Positions 28,844-36,869 are shown, counted from the first letter of the stretch. The stretch: DNA of 64,000 nucleotides from Burkholderia sp. D-99 (GCF_011605345.1 NZ_JAAOXM010000002.1:1178001-1242000), one strand, 5' to 3'. Notes: generated from the letters alone by a model not told the origin. Program-made: numbers and translations.

Positions 28844-29290
28844 ATGAGAAAAACACTCCTCAACGCGCTGGCCGCATGCTTTGCAGGCGGAGTCGGGCTC
28901 ACCCCCGCGCCGAGCCAAGCCTATGCGCTGGACGCGCAGTTCGACTGCACCACCGACGCGCACGCGTTCATCGTGCGCCTGTTCAATCACGGCTATATCG
29001 ATCGCGATCCGATGCGGGTCGAACAGAATTCGGTCAACGCGTTCCGGCCTACCCGCGACGCCGCGCTCACGGTGTTCGGCTTCAGCGTCTATGCCGTGTT
29101 CGCCTATGCGCAGTATGACGCGCTGTTCAGGCAGGGAACGGGTCGACCTCTGCCGGGTTCGATTTACGGCGTCGTCGTCAAGGCGCCGATCGATTCGGTC
29201 GAAGCACATTCTCGGTTAGCGGGCAGCAAGGCCGTCGCGCATCAGGTCATTCCGTTCATCCTCACTGCCGTCGTCTGTGCAAGGCCCTGA
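28844..29290 (+). CDS. secreted protein of unknown function, 148 aa
   Basis: MRKTLLNALAACFAGGVGLT is a signal peptide with likely cleavage after PSQAYA. The mature part begins LDAQFDCTTDAHAF, and has 'VFGFSVYAVFAYAQYDALF' and a C-terminal 'VAHQVIPFILTAVVCARP' with a last cysteine that could pair with Cys at the start. No known family is recognised. The 3' two thirds are duplicated at 38520-38760 without the 5' end. The ribosome site is weak. Confidence 0.65.
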   Translation: MRKTLLNALAACFAGGVGLTPAPSQAYALDAQFDCTTDAHAFIVRLFNHGYIDRDPMRVEQNSVNAFRPTRDAALTVFGFSVYAVFAYAQYDALFRQGTGRPLPGSIYGVVVKAPIDSVEAHSRLAGSKAVAHQVIPFILTAVVCARP

Positions 29291-29354
29291 GACTGGCCGG
29301 TTCGAGCAAGTACGGAGGCCGCTCCGGTTCCGCGCGCCACGCGCGCAAGCAAAC

Positions 29355-29370
29355 CGTCCGGCATCGGACA
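29355..29370. promoter_or_regulatory. locus inverted repeat, GTCC type (site 14), facing BON gene
   Basis: CGTCCG-gcat-CGGACA followed by GACTGAGCCCG. CATAAC (29393-29398) starts 22 nt to the right. The BON-domain gene starts at 29589. The whole segment is repeated ahead of the Nramp-like gene (site 23). Confidence 0.6.
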
Positions 29371-29588
29371 GACTGAGCCCGTACATCCCGTGCATAACTA
29401 CGCGGCCGGACCGAGATTGGCGCGCAGCGATGCGATTCTGTCGTCACGAGATCCGCGAGGTTTTCGCCGCCCCCAAACGGGCTGCGGCATCGCTGCACAT
29501 CGGATGCCGATTGACCCGTACGTTTCGATACCGGGATCGTGCACGTTGTTCAGATCAAGTCGTTCATACGACGCATTGGAGAAAGCTC

Positions 29589-30212
29589 ATGAAAGGGATC
29601 TTGTCGAGTCATACATCGATCCGCACTGCACTGATTGCAGTCGGGCTGGTTGCCGGGTTGGGCATCGGCGCGGCGTGCCTCGCCGCCGGCGAAAGTTCGA
29701 TGTCCAAAACTGCCAGCAGCGTTGGTACCGCGATCGACGACACCGCCATCACGACGAAGGTCAAAGCCAGGCTGATGGGTGAAGAGGGTCTCGGAAAATC
29801 CGATATCAGCGTCACCACCGTCGACGGCGTGGTCACACTCGACGGAACGGTAAGCAGCTTGCACGCGAAGTCGGTGGCCGAATCGGCGGCCCGGTCGGCC
29901 GACGGGGTTCAGCGTGTCAGTGACAACCTCGCGGTGCCGATGGATGCCGGCAAGCCGGCCAAACCTGGCGCCGTCGCGAAGACGGAGCGCGCGGTGTCCG
30001 ATAGCTGGATCACCACCAAGGTGAAATCCAAGATTCTTTCGGACAGCGTCAGCAAGGGTTTCGATGTGAGCGTGATGACGACGCACGGCGTGGTGACGCT
30101 GAAAGGCTCGTTGGCGAGTCAGCACGCGATCGATCACGTCAGGAACATTGCCCGAAGCGTGAAGGGCGTCAGGCATGTGAATACTGGGGAGCTCGTTGTC
30201 GCGGGGAAATAG
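29589..30212 (+). CDS. periplasmic protein with two BON domains (OsmY-like)
   Basis: A 207-residue protein with a signal peptide ending around ACLAAGES. Two BON domains follow (about 50-117 and 138-204), each with the ITTKVKxxL ... GVVTLxG pattern. BON domains bind phospholipid membranes; OsmY is the osmotic-stress archetype. GGAG lies 7 nt ahead of the ATG. Repeat site 14 lies about 220 nt upstream, predicting a leader near 190 nt. It is probably envelope-protective in stress. Confidence 0.88.
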   Translation: MKGILSSHTSIRTALIAVGLVAGLGIGAACLAAGESSMSKTASSVGTAIDDTAITTKVKARLMGEEGLGKSDISVTTVDGVVTLDGTVSSLHAKSVAESAARSADGVQRVSDNLAVPMDAGKPAKPGAVAKTERAVSDSWITTKVKSKILSDSVSKGFDVSVMTTHGVVTLKGSLASQHAIDHVRNIARSVKGVRHVNTGELVVAGK

Positions 30213-30235
30213 GCCTCCGGAGCAAGTTCGCTGTT

Positions 30236-30460
30236 TCACTGGTCGACCGTTCGTCCCGCTCGCAGAACATGCAACTGCAGCAAAGTCTCGAGGTTCACCG
30301 GCTGGGTCAGGTGATGGTCAAACCCCGCCTCGGCTGATCGTAGCCGATCGCCCGGTTGTCCATCGCCGGTGACGGCTATCAGCAGCGTGTTTCGAGTCGC
30401 TTCGGACTCCCGTAACTTCCGCGCGATCTCGGGAAGCCGCGTCTGATTCTGACGAGCGCT
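30236..30460 (-). pseudogene. truncated response-regulator receiver domain
   Basis: The minus strand encodes about 70 residues of the C-terminal half of a receiver domain: LPEIARKLRESEATRNTLLI, then AVTGDGQPGDRLRSAEAGFD and HHLTQPVNLETLLQLH, ending at a stop at 30236. The conserved T (AVTG) and a Gln in place of the usual Lys (LTQPVN versus KPV) are visible. The half with the phospho-acceptor Asp is missing and no start fits. This is the tail of a former hybrid kinase or regulator. Confidence 0.6.
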
Positions 30461-30612
30461 GAATTACTGCGGCGAGAATCCCTCAGTCCAGCGCGTTTCC
30501 TGCGCTAATGCGCCTTTGAGATCGAGCCTGGATAGGGTTCGGTGAAGATTTTCTCTTTTCGGGGGATGGGCAAAGATGGCTATCTAACGTGCTCCCGATC
30601 GAGTTTCAGATC

Positions 30613-30628
30613 GGTACGGTGCCGGACC
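30613..30628. promoter_or_regulatory. locus inverted repeat, hybrid type (site 15)
   Basis: GGTACG-gtgc-CGGACC. The better hexamer is on the left (CACGTT, 30591-30586, 21 nt away), so it points at the broken receiver gene rather than the gene at 30805. It may be a promoter left without its gene. Confidence 0.45.
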
Positions 30629-30726
30629 TGGATCGAACGCGTTGCACTTGTCTGGCCGGATAGCGCGGCATCGGGCGATCCGGTGAATGAACGGCGGGAG
30701 GACACCGCGAAACGTGTCCGGAAGAC

Positions 30727-30742
30727 TGTACATCAGCGTACC
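30727..30742. promoter_or_regulatory. degenerate locus inverted repeat (site 16)
   Basis: TGTACA-tcag-CGTACC, one mismatch in the left arm, followed by GACTCG. CACGAT (30765-30770) starts 22 nt to the right, giving a leader of about 28 nt to the 30805 start. Confidence 0.4.
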
Positions 30743-30804
30743 GACTCGTCGAACCACCCCGATGCACGATGACGTTCGTCACATTCCTCTGTCGGGAGTG
30801 GCTC

Positions 30805-31092
30805 ATGAAATATCCGATCTATATCACGCGGCACCGGAATCCCCGCTATCGCGGCGCGCTTCCGGACTTTCCCGAAGTCGATGTGGAGGGTGACTCGTAT
30901 GGCGAGTTGCAGGCGGCCGCCGCGCAACGGGTCATGGCCCGGTATGACCGGTCCATGCGTCTCATTCCGCCGCCGACCACGGACATGTCGGCATTGCAAG
31001 CGTCGGAGGTCGATACCGGCGACGGGATCTGGCGGTTCTTCGACATCGACCTGACCCGAATGATTTCGAGTTCCGTGCGGATCGAGCTGTGA
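30805..31092 (+). CDS. HicB-like/DUF1902-type small protein, 95 aa
   Basis: MKYPIYITRHRNPRYRGALP followed by 'DFPEVDVEGDSYGELQAAAAQRVMARYD' has the fold pattern of HicB-like antitoxins: a partial RNase H-like strand-strand-helix with P(D/E)xxxxxxGDS. The C-terminal half has no recognisable DNA-binding domain, and no HicA-like mRNA interferase gene is beside it, so a toxin-antitoxin role is not supported. GGGAG lies 6 nt ahead of this ATG; an in-frame ATG at 30769 lacks one. Sites 15 and 16 are upstream. Confidence 0.6.
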   Translation: MKYPIYITRHRNPRYRGALPDFPEVDVEGDSYGELQAAAAQRVMARYDRSMRLIPPPTTDMSALQASEVDTGDGIWRFFDIDLTRMISSSVRIEL

Positions 31093-31242
31093 TCGTGCAC
31101 GACATCGACCGGACCGCGAGCGGACTGCACACCACTCGCGATGCATTCGTTTCGATGGCGTGCGAGCACGCCACCGTCCGATCCGCGCAGCACGGTGGGG
31201 GGCGTGGCGAACCCGTCGCGAAATCGCTGTCGGGCCGGCGTT

Positions 31243-31371
31243 GATTTCAGCGTAATTCCCCAGTTAGACCGATCCAGACTGCATGCGGGGTTGCGGCATG
31301 CCCACGATAAATATTCTTTTAAGATCAAATGGTTGCTGTCTGGCTGATAAGCGGGGAATTACAGTGAAATC
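31243..31371. repeat. MITE-like element: 19-bp terminal inverted repeats around 91 bp
   Basis: The left end (31243-31261) and right end (31353-31371) are inverted copies matching at 17 of 19 positions; the right end reads GGGGAATTACAGTGAAATC. The interior is more AT-rich than its surroundings and encodes nothing. No clear target duplication was found. It may be a MITE or the trimmed ends of an insertion sequence. It lies just upstream of a gene relic in the otherwise gene-free 31093-31767 stretch. Confidence 0.5.
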
Positions 31372-31409
31372 ACGGGTGGCCCGGGAAGGCCGTGCGCGCC
31401 GCGACGCGC

Positions 31410-31545
31410 GCGAACATTCGCCAGCAGTGTCGATGAGAGAAGTGTCTCGCTTTCGCTCCGCCTAATCCGTATACCGTCGCGAGCCTCAAGCATATCGAAG
31501 AGTGCATCTGTCGGAGGTCTAACCAGCCGCGCGCTATGCAAGGCA
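31410..31545 (+). pseudogene. relic of the 5' end of the 43606-type gene
   Basis: About 130 nt align by eye with 43610-43741 (shared blocks such as GTGTCTCGC, CAGCCGCGCGCTA and GAGTGCA). In the frame of the intact gene this copy has a TAA where the intact gene has AAT (cctAATccg in the other register), and homology stops at about 31545. It is therefore a dead fragment left by duplication. Confidence 0.5.
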
Positions 31546-31767
31546 GGGCACGCGCATCACTCTCGAGATCACGGGCATACGCCTCGAGCGGCCGCGGGAC
31601 TTCAGGGGAGCAGCGCGGTCGCCAAGGGCATGCTGCCACCGGGCACGGAGGCCGTCATCGGCGCGCCGCGCGTCGGATTCCGAAGTCTCCGGGGCAGCCT
31701 GAATGTTGCGCGCGGCCATGACTGTAGCGTGACCCCGGATCGTCGAATTCAAGAGGGCGTCTTGAGA

Positions 31768-32010
31768 CTACTTATCCCCGAATTTTCCCTCGTCGATAAG
31801 CATGTGACAGTAGGCGTCGGAGGCGTCTCGCGCCAAGTCCTCGGAGATGAATGTGCCAGGCACATTCATCTCCGAAATCAAGGTTTCTGTAGTGCCGTTC
31901 CAATGACGCCGAAGAACGTCAATCGTGCTGCGCCACTGGCCATCCTGGCTGCAATTTGCAGAGACTCGATAGAAGTAGCCGCGATATGGCTTGAATCCGT
32001 CCAGGTCCAT
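31768..32010 (-). CDS. small hypothetical protein, 80 aa, with internal palindrome
   Basis: MDLDGFKPYRGYFYRVSANC leads a soluble protein that reads 'DVLRRHWNGTTETLISEMNV' and ends with helix 'DASDAYCHMLIDEGKFGDK'. GGGGAG just ahead of the ATG at 32010 supports this start, although a GTG 18 nt upstream is in frame. It contains a perfect 35-bp palindrome (31841-31875). No family recognised. It is isolated from its neighbours on both sides. Confidence 0.55.
   Translation of the reverse strand: MDLDGFKPYRGYFYRVSANCSQDGQWRSTIDVLRRHWNGTTETLISEMNVPGTFISEDLARDASDAYCHMLIDEGKFGDK
31841..31875. repeat. perfect palindrome, 17-bp arms with 1-nt centre
   Basis: The left arm is 31841-31857 (starts TCGGAGATGAATGTGCC), the centre is A at 31858 and the right arm is 31859-31875. 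It lies inside the 80-residue ORF. There is no T-run, so it is not a simple terminator. Confidence 0.85.
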
Positions 32011-32263
32011 TGCTCCCCCCTCGATCACGCTGTGATGATCGTAGCACGCGACGGAGACTGGGATTGCAGGAAGCAGCAGAAGGGATATCGGAAGTGACCC
32101 GGAAAACTGGCGACTGCTCCATTAGAGCTGTTTCGTCGCTGTCGGCCTTGAAGCATTGGATTTGATTGTTTATTGTTTTAGAGACTGATCGTGGCGCACC
32201 CAGATCGGTCTACGTCGGTAACGTGCATCGGAATCAATGGGGACCCAATCCCGCGTGCCTTCG

Positions 32264-33319
32264 CTAGGGGTGAACGGCGGCCACGCGTTCGGCAAGCTTT
32301 GCGTCGTAGCTCGAGTGCACATGCACACGCTTCTTGTCGGGAAACGCATAAGCGTATGCCTTGCGCAGTGCGAGCGAAGCCTCATGAAACCCGGACAGGA
32401 TCAGTTTTTGCTTGTTCGGGTAGCCCGCGATGTCACCTGCCGCGAAGATGCCAGGCCGTGAGCTTTCGTAATACGATGTGTCGACGACAATCCGTCCGGC
32501 CTGTACGGCGATCCCCCAGTTTGCGATCGAACCGAGATCCGCGACGAGTCCGTACAGCACGAGCAATTGATCTGTTTCGAGGCACACCGAGCCACCGATC
32601 TGGCGAACCTCGATCGATTCGAGCGCCCCCGCGCGCGCGTTCAATCCAGCAATCGTGCCGACCACGAAATCCATTTCACCTGCCGCGACCGCTTGATGCA
32701 ATCGGGCGACGCTCGAGTCCGTTGCGCTGAAGCCGCTGCGTCGATGGACGAGCGTGACGTGCTGTGCGACCGAGCGCAGTGCCAGCGCCCAGTCGAGCGC
32801 GGAGTCGCCGCCCCCAGTGACCACGACGTTCTTTCCGGCAAGACCGTTCATGTCAGAGACGCTGTAATGGACACATCTGCCTTCAAGGCGTGTCGCCTCG
32901 TCGAGGGCCAGTCGCTGCGGCACGAATGCACCATTGCCGGCGGCAATCAGAATCGCCGCGGCGTCAAACGCATGCCCCTTGTCGGTGCGCGCAAGCCATC
33001 GGCCTTCCTCTAGCGGATCGACCGCCACGATACGGTGACCGAGATGCATCGGAGGATTGAAGGGCCGGCATTGTTCGATCAAGCGATCGACGAGATCACG
33101 CGCGGTGCACGACGGTATGGCAGGGATATCGTAGATCGGCTTGTCCGGATACAGTTCGATGCACTGGCCGCCGGGGCGCTCGATCCCGTCAACGATCCGG
33201 CATGAGAGTCCGATCACGCCTGCCTCGAACGCGGCGAACAGACCCACGGGACCTGCGCCAACGATCAGCACGTCAGTTCGTAAAGGATTCGAGGTCGACG
33301 AATTTTCCGGAGATGTCAC
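32264..33319 (-). CDS. ferredoxin--NADP(+) reductase, thioredoxin reductase-like type
   Basis: A 351-residue flavoprotein of the TrxB-like ferredoxin-NADP reductase group: FAD motif GAGPVGLFAA (21-30), 'ERPGGQCIELYPDKPIYDIP' (typical of this type), NADPH motif VVTGGGDSALDWA, and the C-terminal FAD contact 'GIFAAGDIAGYPNKQKLI'. It lacks the CxxC of thioredoxin reductases, as expected. It transfers electrons between NADPH and ferredoxin/flavodoxin. The start is a GTG at 33319 with a poor ribosome site. An IS5-family element begins only 13 nt upstream and has separated the gene from its original promoter. Confidence 0.88.
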   Translation of the reverse strand: MTSPENSSTSNPLRTDVLIVGAGPVGLFAAFEAGVIGLSCRIVDGIERPGGQCIELYPDKPIYDIPAIPSCTARDLVDRLIEQCRPFNPPMHLGHRIVAVDPLEEGRWLARTDKGHAFDAAAILIAAGNGAFVPQRLALDEATRLEGRCVHYSVSDMNGLAGKNVVVTGGGDSALDWALALRSVAQHVTLVHRRSGFSATDSSVARLHQAVAAGEMDFVVGTIAGLNARAGALESIEVRQIGGSVCLETDQLLVLYGLVADLGSIANWGIAVQAGRIVVDTSYYESSRPGIFAAGDIAGYPNKQKLILSGFHEASLALRKAYAYAFPDKKRVHVHSSYDAKLAERVAAVHP

Positions 33320-33331
33320 CGGTATTCTTTA

Positions 33332-34243
33332 GAGGCCAGTTCAAAAAGGCCGCTCAGATCGGCCGAAGATGTTCCAGCAGACGAGCGAGCAGGCTAGTTT
33401 GAGGAATGCTTCGTGAATGTCAGATCGGCGTTCGAAGCGAATGCGAAGACGACGGAAACCATGGAGCCACGAATGAGTCCGTTCGACGACCCAACGGAAT
33501 TTGCCGAGGCCGCTGCCGTGTTCGGTGCGGCGCTTGGCGATGACCGGTCTGATGCCGCGCTCGCGAAGTCGGCGGCGATGCGAGTCGGAATCGTAGCCAC
33601 GGTCGGCGTAGATGACCTTGGGCTTGCGAAGCGGTCGGCCGCGAGTGCCGCGAATCGGCGGGATCGCGTCGACCAACGGCAGCAGTTGCGTGACATCGTT
33701 GCGGTTCGCGCCGCTCAGGATCGCGCTGACAGGAACGCCGTTCGCGTTTACGAGGACGTGGTGTTTGGACCCTGGTCGTGCGCGATCGGTGGGGTTTGGT
33801 CCAGTTTTTGGCCTGCCCCAACGGCTCGCACTGACGATGAATCGACAGCCGCATATGAGAAATCGAGCTGGCCAGATTCGCGCAGCTTGTCGAGCAGCAG
33901 TCCGTTCAGCTTGTCCCACACCCCGGCCTGCTGCCAGTCGTGCAGCCGACGCCAGCAAGTCGCTCCAGAGCCGAAACCCAACCCGGTCGGCAGATGGTTC
34001 CATCGCATCCCTGTCTTCAGCACGAGCAGGATGCCATTGAGTGCTGCACGGTCCGAGACCGGCAGACGCCCAGGGTATCGCTTGCGTCGCGGTTTGGGCG
34101 GTGGAAGTAGTGGTTCGATCAGTGCCCACAGCTCGTCATCGATGATAGGTGCCGGCATTCCTTGATCCGTTGTTCAGGCATCCAAGGTTAATCGTTTCGT
34201 CAGAAAGTAAACAGCCCTTCCGGGCTCTTTTTGAACTGGCCTT
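33332..34243 (-). mobile_element. IS5-family (IS427-like) insertion sequence, 912 bp
   Basis: Terminal inverted repeats are near-perfect (GAGGCCAGTTCAAAAAG at the left, its complement with one end mismatch at the right). TTA flanks both sides (33329-33331 and 34244-34246) as a likely target duplication. It carries one transposase split over two frames. A related but not identical element is at 46685-47597 with the same ends and the same TTA flanks. Confidence 0.8.
33341..34158 (-). CDS. IS5-family transposase (two frames, programmed frameshift)
   Basis: ORF A (34158-33748, 136 aa) begins MPAPIIDDELWALIEPLLPP and has the N-terminal DUF4096 part and the first catalytic Asp in AAVDSS. ORF B, open from about 34129 to 33341, holds 'KHHVLVNANGVPV', the second Asp in YADRGYDS and the Glu-containing C-terminal 'WVVERTHSWLHGFRRLRIRFE'. 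The frames overlap for about 100 nt around 'GRPKTGPNPTDRARPGSKHH', as usual for IS427-type elements that make the full enzyme by ribosomal frameshifting. Both parts look intact. Confidence 0.8.
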
Positions 34244-34322
34244 TTACGAGAAACGGAAGGGGGGCGTTCCGGCACGCGCCGTGCGGAAGTTCATGCAGGC
34301 GCCGCTCTGCACATCGCGGGGA

Positions 34323-34910
34323 TCAGAGCGATTTGAGTCGCGTGACCTTGGTTCCCTGAAGCGACACACCAGCCATCAATCCGCTGTTGGTCAGCACGAA
34401 TGCGTTGACCTGGTTGCTCGCGCTGCTGGTGTCGATATCGCCGTTCGCGCCGACCTTCAGCACCGCGACCGACGCATCGCCGCCTGCCGACCAGCCGTCC
34501 ATGTTGCGAAAGCGGGCGAGCGACTCTTCCGTCATGAACAGGAACACGATGGCCCGCGATTGCATGCCGGCCTGGAAGCCGATGGAGCCGGTGATCGTAC
34601 TGTAGTAGCCGGTGGTCTGGCCGCCGACACGAAGCGATCCTTCGCCATACTGACCACCGATGATGAATCCGGCGTCGACGACGGACGGGAACGTAAGCAC
34701 GCCGCGCGCTCTGCGAACGAGTTCGCGCGAACCATTGGCGGTGCCATACAGGCGTGTCAATGTTGAATCGACGCCGGCGTCGATCGAGCGACGCTTGCCG
34801 GCCTGGCCGTTCTCACTGTCGGCCATCGTGGTGGTCGTGCATCCGGTCACCCCGATGCCCAGTGCCAACACGGCCCCGGATGTGCTCCATATGAATGTGC
34901 GTCTTTGCAT
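34323..34910 (-). CDS. SYLF/Ysc84-like lipid-binding lipoprotein (paralogue)
   Basis: A 195-residue paralogue of the 22518 gene: MQRRTFIWSTSGAVLALGIG, lipobox ending in VTGC, then the SYLF domain with 'ARGVLTFPSVVDAGFIIGGQ' and 'GLMAGVSLQGTKVTRL'. The two proteins are alike throughout, and their promoters keep the same repeat, spacing and hexamer, so duplication included the control region. AGGAGG precedes the ATG at 34910. It lies on the far side of the IS5 element from the ferredoxin reductase; the two may once have been a transcription unit. Confidence 0.85.
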   Translation of the reverse strand: MQRRTFIWSTSGAVLALGIGVTGCTTTTMADSENGQAGKRRSIDAGVDSTLTRLYGTANGSRELVRRARGVLTFPSVVDAGFIIGGQYGEGSLRVGGQTTGYYSTITGSIGFQAGMQSRAIVFLFMTEESLARFRNMDGWSAGGDASVAVLKVGANGDIDTSSASNQVNAFVLTNSGLMAGVSLQGTKVTRLKSL

Positions 34911-34967
34911 GATGCCCTCCTGGGCTTCGATAACGCCTCGACACTACGCGCCCGCCGTGCGCAATGC

Positions 34968-34983
34968 GGTACGAAGCCGTACC
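34968..34983. promoter_or_regulatory. locus inverted repeat (site 17), facing SYLF paralogue
   Basis: GGTACG-aagc-CGTACC. Read leftward, GCATT follows and TAGTGT (34946-34941) starts 21 nt away; the gene starts at 34910. Confidence 0.65.
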
Positions 34984-35024
34984 GATTACGCATCGGCATC
35001 GAAGCGTGACAACGTGAGCAGCGC

Positions 35025-35146
35025 CTAATAGCGGTCGTGATCCTCGTGGTAGCCGCCACCGTGATGATGGTCGTCTCGTCCGACCGGAGCGAGCAGGCAT
35101 GCGCCCAGGCTGCGACCAGCAGTCGCAACAGCATTCGGTGTTTCAT
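35025..35146 (-). pseudogene. small His-rich secreted peptide gene with frameshift
   Basis: AAAGGA precedes the ATG at 35146: MKHRMLLRLLVAA starts like a signal peptide. The natural continuation lies in the -1 frame: LGACLLAPVGRDDHHHGGGY then HEDHDRY and a stop at 35025. Read in a single frame neither half makes sense, so a one-base deletion (or an assembly error in this GC-rich stretch) is likely. Site 18 lies upstream in the correct orientation. It is the second small secreted gene of the locus in this state. Confidence 0.5.
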
Positions 35147-35286
35147 CTGCATTCCTTTCGTGACCGGCCGCTCCTCTGTCGATACGACAGGCCGAAAGGG
35201 CGATCAGAGAAGCTGCCGGATGCAGGTTGCCTGTCCGATGTCTCCCTGGCCGCAAGAACACGTTGCCCCCAACCCGAAGCGAAGTC

Positions 35287-35302
35287 GGTACGCTTCCGTA
35301 CC
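35287..35302. promoter_or_regulatory. locus inverted repeat (site 18)
   Basis: GGTACG-cttc-CGTACC with GAAGTC on the left. CAACGT (35265-35260) starts 21 nt leftward, facing the frameshifted His-rich peptide gene. Confidence 0.6.
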
Positions 35303-35338
35303 CGTTGCGCGGCGCCGGGCAGCGTGCGGAGGATGGCG

Positions 35339-35593
35339 CTATCCGGAGCCCACTAGCCTCAGGTCCGGCTCGACCAGGAATTGGGATTTCACATGATCGA
35401 CGACGTAGATGACCACGCCGCTCGCCCGACGCGTCCTTGGCGAATAGTCGAACTCGGTCGCATCGGCGTCGACGGATGTCGGCCTCGCGAGAAATACGTG
35501 CATCCCGGCCTTGAATACATGATGCGAGGGCAGGCGCTGATTGACCAGCTCGATGAATTGCGTGGCCGAGATGACGGGCATGAAAGCGGACAT
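35339..35593 (-). CDS. hypothetical protein, 84 aa
   Basis: MSAFMPVISATQFIELVNQR begins a soluble mixed alpha/beta protein with 'RRASGVVIYVVDHVKSQFLV' near the end. GGGAG lies 7 nt ahead of the ATG at 35593. No signal peptide, no motif, no recognised family. It lies 87 nt downstream of the PRC-barrel gene on the same strand and is likely in its operon. Confidence 0.65.
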   Translation of the reverse strand: MSAFMPVISATQFIELVNQRLPSHHVFKAGMHVFLARPTSVDADATEFDYSPRTRRASGVVIYVVDHVKSQFLVEPDLRLVGSG

Positions 35594-35680
35594 GGAACTT
35601 CTCCCGTATGAACCGATAAAGCATTCAGGACGGACGAGCGTGAGGATTGCAGGGGCATCACGCAGTCCGAGGCTGCGGCG

Positions 35681-36490
35681 TCAAAGCGCGCCGCGGGCCG
35701 TGGACGATTCGGCATTCAACCAGTAACCACGCTTGCCGTAGAACTGATACAACGCAATCTCGTCGCTTCGATAGACGGGCTGCGAATCGTCGTATTCGGG
35801 GCTCTGGCGAATCGCGTCGCGGGTGAGCGTGGTTGATACCGTTTCCGTGGACCAGTCCACCTGGTCGAGCCAGTGCGTCGCAATCAGGACGTCCTTGTTG
35901 GTCAACCACCAGTTCCGCGTCCTGATTGCGAGATAGCGGATGACCCAGGCTTCGTCGTCGTAGATGAAGTCGGTCACGCGGCCGATGCGTCCGGCCGTGG
36001 CTTCGAGCCGATAGCCCTTGACCTTGCCGGTGCTGCGCAGATGCGTATCCGTCGGCGCATCGGCCGGCGTTGAGCGGGTGGGCAGCGGATGTCCAGCCTC
36101 GAGATCTTGCGACACGGTGGCGGAATGGAACACGGGGTATGCGTCCACGCCCCACAGGTTCGGGCCGCCCCAGTAGGACGGGTATTGGTAGTAGCGCAGG
36201 TATTCGATCTCGTGTTGGCGGGATACCGGCTTGTGTATGTCCAGATCCGGGCTGTCTTCCACCTGATGGCGCGTGAGATCGACATGCAGCGTGCTGGATC
36301 GGGAATCGGTGTGCTTGACGGAGTAGGGCGAGATGAGCACCTGTTTGTCGTGCAGCCAGTCGCCCGTCGCGACGACGAGATAACGGATGCACCAGTTGTC
36401 GTCGTCGAAGTAGGCCTGATTGACGTGCCCGATGTCGCCGTCCTTCGCGCGAACCGCGCTGCCGTGCAATTCCTTGATGCTTCGTAGCAT
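35681..36490 (-). CDS. protein with two PRC-barrel domains (paralogue)
   Basis: A 269-residue paralogue of the 18244 gene, similar over its full length: MLRSIKELHGSAVRAKDGDI at the start, 'YYQYPSYWGGPNLWGVDAYP' in the linker, and a second barrel with 'AGRIGRVTDFIYDDEAWVIR'. Role unknown. The ATG at 36490 has AGAA upstream. In this copy the next gene is an 84-residue unknown rather than transketolase. Two sites of the locus repeat (19 and 20) face it. Confidence 0.85.
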   Translation of the reverse strand: MLRSIKELHGSAVRAKDGDIGHVNQAYFDDDNWCIRYLVVATGDWLHDKQVLISPYSVKHTDSRSSTLHVDLTRHQVEDSPDLDIHKPVSRQHEIEYLRYYQYPSYWGGPNLWGVDAYPVFHSATVSQDLEAGHPLPTRSTPADAPTDTHLRSTGKVKGYRLEATAGRIGRVTDFIYDDEAWVIRYLAIRTRNWWLTNKDVLIATHWLDQVDWSTETVSTTLTRDAIRQSPEYDDSQPVYRSDEIALYQFYGKRGYWLNAESSTARGAL

Positions 36491-36687
36491 GATGTTCTCG
36501 TCAGATCGATGCGCGGCATGTCGATGATCCGGCTGAACCGCGTGCCGTGCAGTGGCGTCCAGTCGTTCGCCCGGAGATGCAGAGCGATTTGTGCCGATCT
36601 CGTTTTTGTGCGCGGTACACAGTCTGGCGTGGCGTCGCGACGGATATCCGGCATGCTTTCACGGTACTGGAAACGGACGGCCGATGC

Positions 36688-36703
36688 TGTACGAAAGCGT
36701 ACA
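36688..36703. promoter_or_regulatory. locus inverted repeat (site 19), facing PRC paralogue
   Basis: TGTACG-aaag-CGTACA with perfect 6-bp arms. Read leftward GCATC follows and TACCGT (36666-36661) starts 21 nt away. The gene starts at 36490. Confidence 0.65.
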
Positions 36704-36869
36704 TTGCGCGTGCCTGATCGTTACAAATAAGGATACCGAATCGACTGGAATAGAAACGCTGACGCGTGTTCGGGTGAGCGCGCCAGCCGGAGCGGGATCG
36801 TGCTTCAATGCAGCGGTAGCGACAGGAACAGGGGGTTGCCCGTTATGCGCGTGATCCGTGGGCACAGTC

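Noticed and set aside
30805..31092. HicAB toxin-antitoxin pair
   Set aside because: Only a HicB-like fold pattern is seen. No HicA-sized gene precedes or follows it.
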